A DNA stretch of 64,000 nt from Candidatus Brocadia sp. (GCA_021646415.1 SOEU01000002.1:1-64000); one strand, 5' to 3'. Shown: positions 9,619 through 18,175, numbered from the stretch's first letter. Notes: a model not told the origin generated them from the letters alone. Numbers and translations: made by a program.

Positions 9619-9694
9619 ATAACTTGCAATCTTTTTCGTTTTTTGGTTTTAATGAACAGTAACCTTAAAGTGAAAAGTCAATATCCTATCATCA
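9619..9694 (+). promoter_or_regulatory. Conserved promoter-like element B
   Basis: The partner of the element at 4388-4463. TTGCAA at 9624-9629 is followed after 17 bp by TTTTAA, then the shared A-rich part and TCCTATCATC. It lies about 110 bp upstream of the cNMP/AckA/PduL fusion gene and is preceded by a dispersed hairpin (GTCATTCCGAACTTG..TTCGGAATCTCC, about 9576-9612). Confidence 0.5.
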
Positions 9695-9695
9695 G

Positions 9696-9803
9696 GACGG
9701 ATTGGTCGCGCGTTTGATCCATGTGTTTGTGAAAACCACGTCCGATCAAGTTCTCGAACTCGGCAAGATTGCCGCGATTACCGAAACAGACAAGCAGGCA
9801 TAG
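9696..9803 (+). other. Open 3' tail of an unidentified gene
   Basis: A reading frame without a start codon encodes about 35 residues (..LIHVFVKTTSDQVLELGKI..) and stops 2 bp before the next gene. It reads like the end of a real protein whose upstream part was deleted up to element B. I do not recognise it. Confidence 0.3.
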
Positions 9804-9805
9804 TC

Positions 9806-12100
9806 ATGATCAAAGCCAAACCAGAAATAATCCGGCGCCTGAAATCCGACATCCCGTTGTTTGCCGGATTTACGGAGGAACTGTTGGACAAACTCGTGAA
9901 CAGCTCGCGTGTCGTGTCATTCGAGCCGAACGAGGCCATCGTGCATTACGGCGCGGAGGCTACTCACTTCGGCGTGATTTTGGCCGGTACGGTAACGGCA
10001 TCGGTAATTGCCGACGGTGGCACGCGGCTGGAGTTAGGACGGCTCGAAGCGGGCAGCACATTTGGAGAACTGGCGTTGATGACGGGCGAGAAGACGCTGG
10101 CCGAACTCATCGCCGAGACGCGGTGCGAGGTGCTGTTCATCCCGGTCTCGGTGTTTCAATCGATCATCGTTGCCGAACCGCAGGCCGTGCAGCACATTTC
10201 ACGGACAATTTCCGAACGGTTCAAGACGCTGATGGCCGACCCGGCGAAAGCCGCCGCGGCGCTTCGGCAAGGCGACGATCCCTACGGTTTCAAGCTCAGG
10301 GGAGAACGGCCGGAACACATTCTCGTAATTAACTGCGGTTCGTCGTCGCTGAAATACACTTACTACGACACCGAAGACGCCCGGCACGTGCGTGGCCAGG
10401 TCGAGCGAATCGGGCTGGACGGCACGCGCCATGTTCATCGCGGTTCAAAGGGTGAAGTAACGCGCGGGTTGCCCAGATCCGGATTTGCCGAGGCAATGGC
10501 GGCGATGGTGGAGGCATTGCGGGACGAACCTGAAGTTAGCGTTGTCGCGCATCGTGTGGTGCATGGCGGAGAGCGCTTCACTGAAGCGACGCTTATCACG
10601 GACGACGTGCTTGCGCGGCTCGATGCGCTGAGTCCGCTCGCACCGTTGCACAATCCTGTCAATATCGCCGGCATCCGAGAGATGCGCCGACTGTTGCCGG
10701 CTGTGCCGCACGTAGCGGTGTTCGACACCGCATTTCATCATACGTTGCCGTCATATGCGTATCTGTACGGACTGCCGTACGAGTACTACGAGAAGCAGGG
10801 CGTGCGCCGGTACGGTTTTCATGGCATGTCGCACTCGTACGTCTGCCTCCGTGCGGCGCAGTTCATGGGGCGGAGACCAAACGAACTCGAAATCGTAAGC
10901 TGTCATCTCGGCAATGGTTCTTCATTGTGTGCCGTGGACCATGGACGCTCGGTGGATACCACGATGGGGTTTACGCCAGTTGAGGGGCTGATTATGGGGA
11001 CGCGCTGCGGGGATGTGGATGCGGGTGTGATCACCTTTCTCGAACGGACAGCGGGCCTGACCGTCCAGCAGATTGATGAACTGATCAACAAAAAGAGCGG
11101 CCTGCTCGGTCTGTCCGGCATTTCCAGCGACATGCGTGAAATCCTCAAGGCATCCGAGGCAGGCGAACCGCGCGCGTTGGTGGCGCTGAAGACTTACTGC
11201 TATCGCGTCCGCAAATATATTGGTGCATACGTCGCCGCCATGGGCGGATTGGATGCCGTAGTTTTTACCGGAGGCGTCGGACAAGGCAGTGCCATGGTGC
11301 GTGCGCTTGCCTTGCAGGGGTTGGATTGCATGGGCATCCGTCTCGATGAACAACTCAACCGCGACGCACGCGGGTTCGATGAAGTATGCCGCATCTCAAC
11401 GGACGACTCGAAGGTGACGGTGCTGGTCGTACCGACCGACGAAGAACGGATGATGGCACGCGAGGCGTTGCGGGCGTTAAGCCGGTCACACGTCACGGGC
11501 GTGCTCAAAGCGAGGCGGCAAGAACCAATCATGATCGAGGTGCTAGCCCATCACATTCACCTTACCCAGGAACACGTCGAGGCGTTGTTCGGCAAGGGAC
11601 ATCAGCTCACACCGCACACAGACCTTTCGCAGCCCGGTCAGTTCGCCTGCAAAGAGCATGTCACCCTCGTCGGGCCAAAAGGCCGCATCGAACGGGTCCG
11701 CGTATTCGGCCCCGTTCGCAAGTTTACGCAGGTCGAAATCGCGATGACCGAACAATTCAAACTCGGCGTGCATCCACCGATTCGCGAGAGCGGCGACATC
11801 AAGGACACGCCTGGCTGCACGCTTGAAGGCACGGCCGGCAGTGTGAAACTGGAGCGAGGCGTCATCTGCGCCTGGCGACATATACACATGACACCCGATG
11901 ATGCGCTCCGCTATGGCGTACGCGACAAGTCGGTCGTGTGCGTGCGCATGGCCGGCGACCGTGAGTTGGAGTTCGGCGACGTGTTGGTTCGGGTTTCGCC
12001 GGGTTACCGGCTTGCGATGCACATTGACACCGACGAAGCCAACGCCACCAACATCCAGACCGGAGCGCAGGGATTCATCGCGGAAATTCAGAGCCAATGA
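9806..12100 (+). CDS. cNMP-binding domain / acetate kinase / PduL phosphotransacylase fusion
   Basis: A 764-residue protein. Residues 1-145 are a Crp/cNMP-type beta-roll (GTVTASVIADGG, STFGELALMTGEK) with no helix-turn-helix. Residues about 171-560 are acetate kinase: NCGSSSLK at 176-183, HRVVHGGERF, catalytic Asp307 in FDTAFH, GFHGMSHSYV, HLGNGSS and FTGGVG. Residues about 575-764 are a PduL-type phosphotransacylase with metal-ligand motifs HHIHL (582-586), RHIHM (691-695) and His739. It would convert acetyl-phosphate to acetate plus ATP, or to acetyl-CoA. The sensory domain is odd: where Crp-like domains have Arg-Ser/Thr for the cyclic phosphate, this has Thr98-Leu99, so cAMP binding is doubtful. 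It follows element B and an unidentified gene tail. Confidence 0.92.
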   Translation: MIKAKPEIIRRLKSDIPLFAGFTEELLDKLVNSSRVVSFEPNEAIVHYGAEATHFGVILAGTVTASVIADGGTRLELGRLEAGSTFGELALMTGEKTLAELIAETRCEVLFIPVSVFQSIIVAEPQAVQHISRTISERFKTLMADPAKAAAALRQGDDPYGFKLRGERPEHILVINCGSSSLKYTYYDTEDARHVRGQVERIGLDGTRHVHRGSKGEVTRGLPRSGFAEAMAAMVEALRDEPEVSVVAHRVVHGGERFTEATLITDDVLARLDALSPLAPLHNPVNIAGIREMRRLLPAVPHVAVFDTAFHHTLPSYAYLYGLPYEYYEKQGVRRYGFHGMSHSYVCLRAAQFMGRRPNELEIVSCHLGNGSSLCAVDHGRSVDTTMGFTPVEGLIMGTRCGDVDAGVITFLERTAGLTVQQIDELINKKSGLLGLSGISSDMREILKASEAGEPRALVALKTYCYRVRKYIGAYVAAMGGLDAVVFTGGVGQGSAMVRALALQGLDCMGIRLDEQLNRDARGFDEVCRISTDDSKVTVLVVPTDEERMMAREALRALSRSHVTGVLKARRQEPIMIEVLAHHIHLTQEHVEALFGKGHQLTPHTDLSQPGQFACKEHVTLVGPKGRIERVRVFGPVRKFTQVEIAMTEQFKLGVHPPIRESGDIKDTPGCTLEGTAGSVKLERGVICAWRHIHMTPDDALRYGVRDKSVVCVRMAGDRELEFGDVLVRVSPGYRLAMHIDTDEANATNIQTGAQGFIAEIQSQ

Positions 12101-12114
12101 AGAAAGGATACGTC

Positions 12115-12192
12115 ATGAAAGCGCAAATCCGTGAGACATCCCTGTCAGGGTTTAAAACCCTGACAGGGTTAATCGTTTTAGGAATATCCTAA
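12115..12192 (+). other. Short reading frame opened by a lost gene and closed through a palindromic repeat
   Basis: An ATG with an AAAGGA site 7 nt upstream begins MKAQIRE, then the frame runs straight into the CCCTGTCAGGG palindrome (peptide SLSGFKTLTG) and stops after 25 codons. The proper start signal suggests the beginning of a gene that once followed the AckA fusion, now cut by the repeat. It is unlikely to make a useful protein. Confidence 0.35.
12140..12168. repeat. Palindromic repeat CCCTGTCAGGG..CCCTGACAGGG
   Basis: A 29-bp inverted repeat with 11-bp arms (CCCTGTCAGGG / CCCTGACAGGG) around TTTAAAA. Further copies lie at 14691-14722, 42302-42331, 45684-45714 and 57399-57432, with partial copies inside the elements at 39236-39377 and 54998-55119. 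It sits between two convergent genes here. Confidence 0.85.
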
Positions 12193-12200
12193 ACCTCAAG

Positions 12201-14276
12201 TTAGTCGTTAGATGTATTTCTCCATAGTACGACCACAGAGTGCGGTGCGGCCCGATAGGGATGATCTGGAATCAGCGGTGATGTTTGCCATTCGGAGATA
12301 TCATTTGGGGAATCGAGGGCAGTGTCGATCCATCGATGCCAGGGGTATTTTCCCCCGTTCTCTGCCGGCGGCAGTTCAAAGTCGAGCGGCTCCCAGTATG
12401 CATTCAAGATCATGTGGAGGAGCATCCTTTGTGTTTTTATCTCCGCAGTGAATGCTATGCTGTGCGAATGATGCCCCCAGTCCGGCTGACCAAGTTTTGT
12501 CCCGTGCCATAATTTATTGGCGTCACGAAGCAACTGGTTCAGGGTTACGCGCCGGTATTCGTGCTCCACCTCCCTCAGTCTCCTCCGTGCACTAAGCAAT
12601 TTCACAAACCGGTGCAGACCGGCATGCTTTGTGATCAGAGTCCAGTCGAACCAACTGATCTCGTTGTCTAAGCAATAGGCGTTATTATTGCCATTCTGGG
12701 TACGCCGTACTTCGTCGCCCATCAGAATCATGGGTACACCAAGCGACAGCATCGTGACAGTCAAAAAGTTTTTTATCTGGCGGTTTCGCAGTTTTTCCAC
12801 CGCCGGATCATCCGCCGGTCCCTCGACGCCACAGTTCCAGCTCAGATTGTCATTCGTGCCGTCACGATTGTCTTCCCCGTTGGCTTCGTTGTGTTTGTTG
12901 TTATAGGAAACGAGGTCATTGAGCGTAAAACCATCGTGACAGGTCACAAAGTTGACACTTTGTTCCGCCTCGCGGTTCTCATGACCATATATTTGTGGAC
13001 TCCCCATCAGCCGGTCGGCAAAGTGCTTTATGGAACCATCCTGGCCGAGAAAGAAGCTGCGAACATCATCGCGAAATCGTCCATTCCACTCTTTCCAGCT
13101 ATCTCCAACAAAAGTGCCCACCTGATACAGGCCGGCAGCATCCCATGCCTCGGCGATGATCTTTGTGCCTGCAAGAACCGGATCCGACTCAATATCCCAG
13201 AGCACCGGCGGGTTTGGCATCAGGTGTCCTGATATGTCGCGTGCGAGGATCGATGCGAGGTCAAAGCGGAAGCCGTCTACGTGCATCTCTTCGACCCAAT
13301 AGCGGAGACTATCCATAATCATGCGGCGCACGATAGGATGGTTGGCGTTGAGTGTGTTTCCCGTGCCGCTGTAATTGGCGTAACGAGAACAATCTTGTTC
13401 GAGGATGTAGTATATGCTGTTGTCCAATCCACGGAAACTCAGCGTTGGCCCGGACTGGTCGCCTTCGGCGGTATGATTGAACACGACATCGAGAATGACC
13501 TCAATGTCTGCCCGGTGCAGCGCCTTGACCATATCGCGAAATTCGTCCACGGGGCCGAGCGGATCCTGCCGCGAACTGTATGCCTGATGCGGGGCAAAGA
13601 AAGATATCGGTGCATAGCCCCAGTAGTTGACAAGTCCCGGCGGGCAATCCTGTGCATCGAACTGGAAAACCGGCAGCAATTCGACCGCGGTAACACCGAG
13701 CTCCTGAAGATACGGAATCTTCTCAATCAACCCGGCGTAAGTGCCGCGTGCCTTTTCGGAGACGCCTGAACTGGGGTGTCGGGTAAAACCTCGTACGTGC
13801 ATCTCATAAATAATCGTGCGCGATGACGGCCTTTTAATCGGCGTGTCGCCTTCCCAATTATACTTACGAGTATCGACCACTAAGCTTTTCATCGCCACAG
13901 CGGCGTTATTGCCCTCTCGGCTGGCAGCGCTACGACTGTAATTCCTGGGAACAACTACACCGCGGCCATAGGGATCGAGAAGAACTTTGGATGGATCGAA
14001 TCTCATCCCCTTGTCGGGTTCATACGGTCCGCGTACCCGATAACCGTAAAGTTGTCCGTCCCGTACGCCTGGTACAAAGACATGCCAGTAATGATAGGTT
14101 CGCCCGGCCCAGGGATCAATTTGAATAATGCGTGCCGGCATGTCGTTGTCCTCGTGGTCAAAGAACAACAGATCTACACCTGTGGCGTTACGGGAAAAAA
14201 CGCTGAAGTTAACGCCGTCTTCGTAAACGGTTGCGCCGAGTGGCGAGCTTCGACCCTTTGTGTCAACATGAGTCAT
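12201..14276 (-). CDS. glgX: Glycogen debranching enzyme (GlgX type)
   Basis: A 691-residue GH13 enzyme that hydrolyses alpha-1,6 branches of phosphorylase-trimmed glycogen. An N-terminal CBM48-like domain (about 12-130, SPLGATVYEDGVNFSVFS) precedes the catalytic barrel with all four GH13 regions: DVVFNH (263-268), GFRFDL with nucleophile Asp339, AEAWD with acid/base Glu376, and CHDG with Asp448. The length matches GlgX/TreX. I chose the ATG at 14276 because GGAG lies about 5 nt upstream and homology begins there; an upstream in-frame start 44 codons earlier would translate AT-rich promoter DNA. It is divergent from the riboswitch and glgP genes, forming a glycogen-breakdown locus. Confidence 0.93.
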   Translation of the reverse strand: MTHVDTKGRSSPLGATVYEDGVNFSVFSRNATGVDLLFFDHEDNDMPARIIQIDPWAGRTYHYWHVFVPGVRDGQLYGYRVRGPYEPDKGMRFDPSKVLLDPYGRGVVVPRNYSRSAASREGNNAAVAMKSLVVDTRKYNWEGDTPIKRPSSRTIIYEMHVRGFTRHPSSGVSEKARGTYAGLIEKIPYLQELGVTAVELLPVFQFDAQDCPPGLVNYWGYAPISFFAPHQAYSSRQDPLGPVDEFRDMVKALHRADIEVILDVVFNHTAEGDQSGPTLSFRGLDNSIYYILEQDCSRYANYSGTGNTLNANHPIVRRMIMDSLRYWVEEMHVDGFRFDLASILARDISGHLMPNPPVLWDIESDPVLAGTKIIAEAWDAAGLYQVGTFVGDSWKEWNGRFRDDVRSFFLGQDGSIKHFADRLMGSPQIYGHENREAEQSVNFVTCHDGFTLNDLVSYNNKHNEANGEDNRDGTNDNLSWNCGVEGPADDPAVEKLRNRQIKNFLTVTMLSLGVPMILMGDEVRRTQNGNNNAYCLDNEISWFDWTLITKHAGLHRFVKLLSARRRLREVEHEYRRVTLNQLLRDANKLWHGTKLGQPDWGHHSHSIAFTAEIKTQRMLLHMILNAYWEPLDFELPPAENGGKYPWHRWIDTALDSPNDISEWQTSPLIPDHPYRAAPHSVVVLWRNTSND

Positions 14277-14450
14277 GTGTTCTCCTTTCTCCGGTATGCC
14301 ATGGCTCTTAGGTACCATATTTCCTTCGAAAGTATAAGGAAAAGCCTTATAGTGACATTTTTTTATTATACAATTTTCAATAGTGATTGCAAACCCTCTT
14401 TGACACATTATTTCTGCGAGAATATATTCTTATGTACTGTTATTTTTTGC

Positions 14451-14480
14451 TTGACAAAAATTATTTATTAATGTTACTAA
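14451..14480 (+). promoter_or_regulatory. Putative promoter for the riboswitch leader
   Basis: A perfect -35 TTGACA at 14451-14456 is followed 17-18 bp later by TTACTA/TACTAA (14474-14480), a weak -10. The AT-rich spacing region and the riboswitch aptamer starting about 50 bp downstream support a start of transcription near 14487. Confidence 0.45.
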
Positions 14481-14527
14481 TATTATTAATCGAAATTGCC
14501 TAAATAGACACACAAAATTCAAAATAT

Positions 14528-14620
14528 CCCGATAAAGGCAGACCCTGAGCAATCAGGGCGCGCAAAGTAAAGGGTCTTGCTAAGCCGTTGAAACTGTTCC
14601 AACGGCTTAAGCGCTTTTTT
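14528..14620 (+). ncRNA. c-di-GMP-I (GEMM-type) riboswitch aptamer
   Basis: The sequence has the GEMM core order: AAAGGCAGACC, a stem CCCTGA/TCAGGG capped by the GNRA tetraloop GCAA, then GCGCAAAGTAAAGGGTCT (consensus ACGCAAAGC..GG.CY), then a second stem AAGCCGTTG/CAACGGCTT. Aligned with the Vibrio Vc2 aptamer, the first stem and loop have identical lengths. The position equivalent to Vc2 G20 is G, which favours c-di-GMP over cGAMP. A T-run follows the second stem. Downstream plus-strand genes are the histidine phosphatase and glycogen phosphorylase. Ligand identity and the regulated gene are inferred. Confidence 0.8.
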
Positions 14621-14629
14621 CCAAAAGAC

Positions 14630-14682
14630 AGCCTTACTGCCGAAGATATTTAAAGTAAATATCTTTGCAGTAAGGCTTTTTT
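14630..14682 (+). terminator. Strong intrinsic terminator after the riboswitch
   Basis: A nearly perfect hairpin (AGCCTTACTGC..GCAGTAAGGCT, extended by AAGATATTTA/TAAATATCTT) with a 3-nt loop is followed by TTTTTT. Placed directly after the aptamer, it is the likely expression platform. Confidence 0.8.
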
Positions 14683-14690
14683 GTTTATTA

Positions 14691-14722
14691 ACCCTGACAG
14701 GGTTTTAAACCCTGTCAGGGTT
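14691..14722. repeat. Palindromic repeat CCCTGACAGGG..CCCTGTCAGGG
   Basis: Another copy of the dispersed palindrome, here ACCCTGACAGGG/CCCTGTCAGGGT around TTTTAAA. It lies between the riboswitch terminator and the histidine phosphatase gene. Confidence 0.85.
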
Positions 14723-14823
14723 AAGTTGACTTACGAATTCGTGCTTCACCTACCTATCAGGCAGACAGGGATTTTGTCTTTTCAGAGTCGTGGAGCCGTT
14801 TTGAGATAAAGGAGAATGAAATC

Positions 14824-15423
14824 ATGAGTGAAGAGCTTCCTATCGTTTATCTCGCCAGACATGGTGAAACGGCTTGGAGCCTGACAGGGCAGTATACGGG
14901 TCTTACTGATTTGCCGCTGACTGAGCGCGGCGAGCGAAATGCGCGCCGGCTTGGGGAACGTCTGAAAGGTATAACTTTTGCCAGGGTGTTTACCAGTCCG
15001 CTGCAGCGGGCTGTGCGGACATGTGAACTGGCCGGATTTGGGGCTGTGGCTGAGGTTGATCAGGACCTTGTCGAATGGAACTATGGCGAATATGAAGGTC
15101 ACCTCTCCAGCGAGATACATGCCCAACACCCGGATTGGCAGCTCTTCCGTGACGGCTGTCCCGGAGGAGAATCACCAGGTCAGGTTACAGCGCGGGCCGA
15201 TCGGGTAATAGGCAGAGTGCGCAAGGTTAATGGGAATGTGCTGGTTTTTTCGAGCGGGCATTTTATCAGAGTCCTTACGGTCCGATGGCTCGGACTTGAG
15301 CCATCGGTTTCCTGTGCGTATTTCCTGCTAAGCACCGCGAGCCTGAGCGCACTGGGTTATAAACATGATCTTTCACATCCGGTGGTACGGCTGTGGAATG
15401 ATGATCATCACGTCGGTACGTAA
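14824..15423 (+). CDS. Histidine phosphatase (phosphoglycerate mutase-like)
   Basis: A 199-residue member of the histidine phosphatase superfamily. The catalytic RHGET motif is at residues 13-17 (LARHGETAWS), followed by GQYTGLTDLPLTERG, FTSPLQRAVRTCELAG, the acid-base region DLVEWNYGEYEG and the second catalytic histidine in FSSGHFIRVL near residue 146. Its size and the EWNYGEYEG segment fit small broad-specificity phosphatases rather than a glycolytic mutase, so a sugar-phosphate phosphatase role is plausible but not proven. GGAG lies 9-10 nt upstream of the ATG. It is the first gene after the riboswitch and terminator, and glgP follows 58 bp downstream. Confidence 0.87.
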   Translation: MSEELPIVYLARHGETAWSLTGQYTGLTDLPLTERGERNARRLGERLKGITFARVFTSPLQRAVRTCELAGFGAVAEVDQDLVEWNYGEYEGHLSSEIHAQHPDWQLFRDGCPGGESPGQVTARADRVIGRVRKVNGNVLVFSSGHFIRVLTVRWLGLEPSVSCAYFLLSTASLSALGYKHDLSHPVVRLWNDDHHVGT

Positions 15424-15481
15424 TATATCCGGTTGCGGGTGTCCAGTGGTAAAAAAAGGTAACTTCAGAAAGGATATTGAG

Positions 15482-18007
15482 ATGAGTACAAAAAGTACGG
15501 CAGCGTCCACAAAGGTGTCGGCGGGGCAGATTGCCAAATCGGAACTCCTCAAACAATATGGGTGCGGGCCGGTTCAATTTTCAGGTACTGACAATGCGTT
15601 CTATGAGCGGCACCTTATCTTTGATAACATTATAGACCTGAAGACTTCCGGCGCACGGGAACAATTTGAAGCCTTTGCCCGTTCGGTGCGTGATATTCTT
15701 TCGCAACGATGGATACGCACGGAGGATACGTATCATCGTGTGAATCCGAAGCGCATCTATTATCTTTCCATGGAATTTCTCATTGGCCGTTCTCTGGCCA
15801 ACAATGTTACGAATCTCCTGCTCGATAATCTTGCCAAACAAGCCGTCGAGCAGAAGCATATTGATTTGCCCGGCTTACTCGAACAGGAACCTGATGCAGG
15901 ACTGGGGAATGGAGGTCTTGGACGCCTGGCGGCGTGTTTCCTCGATTCTATGGCCACGATGCAGTTGCCGGCCATGGGCTACGGCCTTCGTTATGAGTAC
16001 GGCATTTTCAAGCAGTCCATCAGGGATGGCTGGCAGTACGAACAGCCGGACAACTGGCTTCGCCGGCCCGACCCATGGGAAGTCGCCCGGCCGCAGGATA
16101 TGGTTGAGGTCAGGCTGAACTGCTCGTTTGAGATACGTGGCGGTTCGCTGCGTGCGATTGCCGGTCAGCCTTCCAGGCTGCTCGGTATCCCGTTTGACCG
16201 CCCCGTAGTAGGATATGGCGGCAAGACGATCAATACGCTACGGCTCTGGGCTGCTGCTGCCCCGGATTATTTTGATTTTCAGCGATTTAGCAGCGGCGAC
16301 TTTGTCGGCGCCCTGGCTGAGACGCTGACGGCCGAATCGCTCACACGGGTACTTTATCCCGACGACACCACCAGTATGGGACAGGGGTTGCGTTTTATAC
16401 AGGAGTATTTTCTTGTTGCCTGCTCGCTGGCTGATCTTGTGCGTCGATTCCAGCGCAGCAATGCCGATTGGAATACGCTTCCCGAGAAAGTTGCCATACA
16501 GCTTAACGATACGCATCCCTCGATGGCGGTACCTGAACTGATGCGGATTCTGCTTGATGAGGTGCATCTCGGATGGGACCAGGCGTGGAATATCACCCAA
16601 AAGACCCTGGCGTATACGAACCACACGCTGTTGCCGGAAGCCCTTGAAAAATGGCCGCTTGTGTGGTTTGAAATGTTGTTTCCTCGCCTGCTGGAAATCA
16701 TTCTTGAAATAAATCGCCGCCTGCTCGATAACGTTCGTGCTCAATTTGCCGGCGATGAGGAACGTATTGCCCGTATGAGTATTGTTGAGGAAGGCAGCGT
16801 GCGCAAAATTCGCATGGCCAATCTGGCCATAGTCGGCTCGCATAGCACCAACGGTGTGGCCGCGATTCACTCCAGGCTCTTGCGCACGATGACGGTTAAG
16901 GATTTTGCCGAAATGTTTCCAGAGCGTTTCAATAACAAAACGAACGGCGTTACGCCGCGGCGGTGGCTACTGCTGGCTAATCCGATACTGGCCAATACGA
17001 TTACCAGGGCTATCGGCAATGGCTGGATCACTAACCTTGATCAACTGGTCAAACTAAGACCGCTTGCCGATGACAAGGGTTTTTGCGATGCCTTCCTCAA
17101 GGCCAAACGTGCGGCCAAGGCGCAGTTTGCCGACTGGCTCAAATCGACCAGCGGTCAGACGGTGGATCCGGACAGCATCTTTGATTGCCAGGTCAAGCGT
17201 ATCCACGAATACAAACGGCAATTGCTCAATGCGCTGCGCATCGTGGTACTTTACAACAGGCTGCGCGCAAATCCTGGATTGGACATGGAACCGCGAACGT
17301 TTTTCTTCGCTGGCAAAGCGGCGCCTGCCTACCGCCTGGCAAAGGTCATTATCAAGTTCATTAACAACCTTGCCAGTACCATCGATGGCGACCCTGCGAT
17401 GCGCGGACGACTTAAAGTCCTGTTCCTGCCGGAATATTGCGTTTCACTTGCGGAGCGACTCATACCTGCCAGTGATGTTTCTAACCAAATCTCAACGGCA
17501 GGCTATGAAGCCAGCGGCACGAGCAACATGAAGTTTATGATGAACGGTGCGCTGACAATCGGTACTCGCGACGGCGCGACTATTGAAATGGCAGAGGAGG
17601 CGGGCGAGGAAAACTTTTTCCTGTTTGGTCTGACTGCTCAGCAGGTAGCTGACAGCCGCGGCTGGTACAATCCACACTGGCACTATGATAACGATGCAGA
17701 AACACGAGCTGCTTTGGATTTGATTTTTTCTGACCATTTCAGCCGATATGAGCCGGGCGTTTTTGCGCCGCTGCGCGATACCCTTTTGACCCGGGGTGAC
17801 TATTATATGCATTTGGCGGACCTCAGGTCCTATCTTGAGGCGGATCAGCGGCTGTGTGATTTGTATGCCGACCGTCATGGATGGGCGCGCAAGGCCATTC
17901 TGAATGTGGCTGGTTCAGGAAAATTTTCCAGTGACCGCACGATTGCTGACTATGCCAGTGATATCTGGCAGGTGAAGCCGTGTCCGGTGCTGTGTCCGGT
18001 ACTATAG
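15482..18007 (+). CDS. glgP: Glycogen phosphorylase
   Basis: An 841-residue GT35 phosphorylase that releases glucose-1-phosphate from glycogen or maltodextrin using phosphate. Seen in order: YYLSMEFLIGRSL, the EPDAGLGNGGLGRLAACFLDS glycine loop, IQLNDTHPS, KRIHEYKRQLLN, the FFAGKAAPAY phosphate-binding region and the pyridoxal-phosphate lysine at about residue 684 in GTSNMKFMMNG. Full length for the family. I chose the ATG at 15482, six nt after an AGGATATT stretch; an upstream in-frame start would overlap the previous gene by 59 bp. The C-terminus ends with a short Pro/Cys repeat (CPVLCPVL). Likely co-transcribed with the phosphatase upstream and pgm downstream. Confidence 0.95.
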   Translation: MSTKSTAASTKVSAGQIAKSELLKQYGCGPVQFSGTDNAFYERHLIFDNIIDLKTSGAREQFEAFARSVRDILSQRWIRTEDTYHRVNPKRIYYLSMEFLIGRSLANNVTNLLLDNLAKQAVEQKHIDLPGLLEQEPDAGLGNGGLGRLAACFLDSMATMQLPAMGYGLRYEYGIFKQSIRDGWQYEQPDNWLRRPDPWEVARPQDMVEVRLNCSFEIRGGSLRAIAGQPSRLLGIPFDRPVVGYGGKTINTLRLWAAAAPDYFDFQRFSSGDFVGALAETLTAESLTRVLYPDDTTSMGQGLRFIQEYFLVACSLADLVRRFQRSNADWNTLPEKVAIQLNDTHPSMAVPELMRILLDEVHLGWDQAWNITQKTLAYTNHTLLPEALEKWPLVWFEMLFPRLLEIILEINRRLLDNVRAQFAGDEERIARMSIVEEGSVRKIRMANLAIVGSHSTNGVAAIHSRLLRTMTVKDFAEMFPERFNNKTNGVTPRRWLLLANPILANTITRAIGNGWITNLDQLVKLRPLADDKGFCDAFLKAKRAAKAQFADWLKSTSGQTVDPDSIFDCQVKRIHEYKRQLLNALRIVVLYNRLRANPGLDMEPRTFFFAGKAAPAYRLAKVIIKFINNLASTIDGDPAMRGRLKVLFLPEYCVSLAERLIPASDVSNQISTAGYEASGTSNMKFMMNGALTIGTRDGATIEMAEEAGEENFFLFGLTAQQVADSRGWYNPHWHYDNDAETRAALDLIFSDHFSRYEPGVFAPLRDTLLTRGDYYMHLADLRSYLEADQRLCDLYADRHGWARKAILNVAGSGKFSSDRTIADYASDIWQVKPCPVLCPVL

Positions 18008-18079
18008 ATCAAAGACAGGATAAGGATGGAATAACCTGGCACGGTTTTGCCGCAACCAAAACACATGGTTAAAGTAACA

Positions 18080-18175
18080 ACCCCCTAAGTCCCCCTTTAC
18101 TAAGGGGGATTTCGGAGTTCCCCTTAAACTTCGTCGTGAGCACTCAGTCGAACGAAAAGGGAGTAAAGGTGGTTG
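18080..18175. repeat. Dispersed C/G-tract repeat (CCCCCTTTACTAAGGGGGA)
   Basis: An inverted repeat of C-tracts and G-tracts (CCCCCTAAGTCCCCCTTTAC then TAAGGGGGATTTCGG) in the gap between glgP and pgm. Related copies are at 33291-33323 and 39484-39533. Noncoding. Confidence 0.6.

Noticed and set aside
14277-14408. N-terminal extension of GlgX by 44 residues
   Set aside because: It translates AT-rich upstream DNA without family similarity; the ATG at 14276 has a ribosome site and directly precedes the conserved domain.
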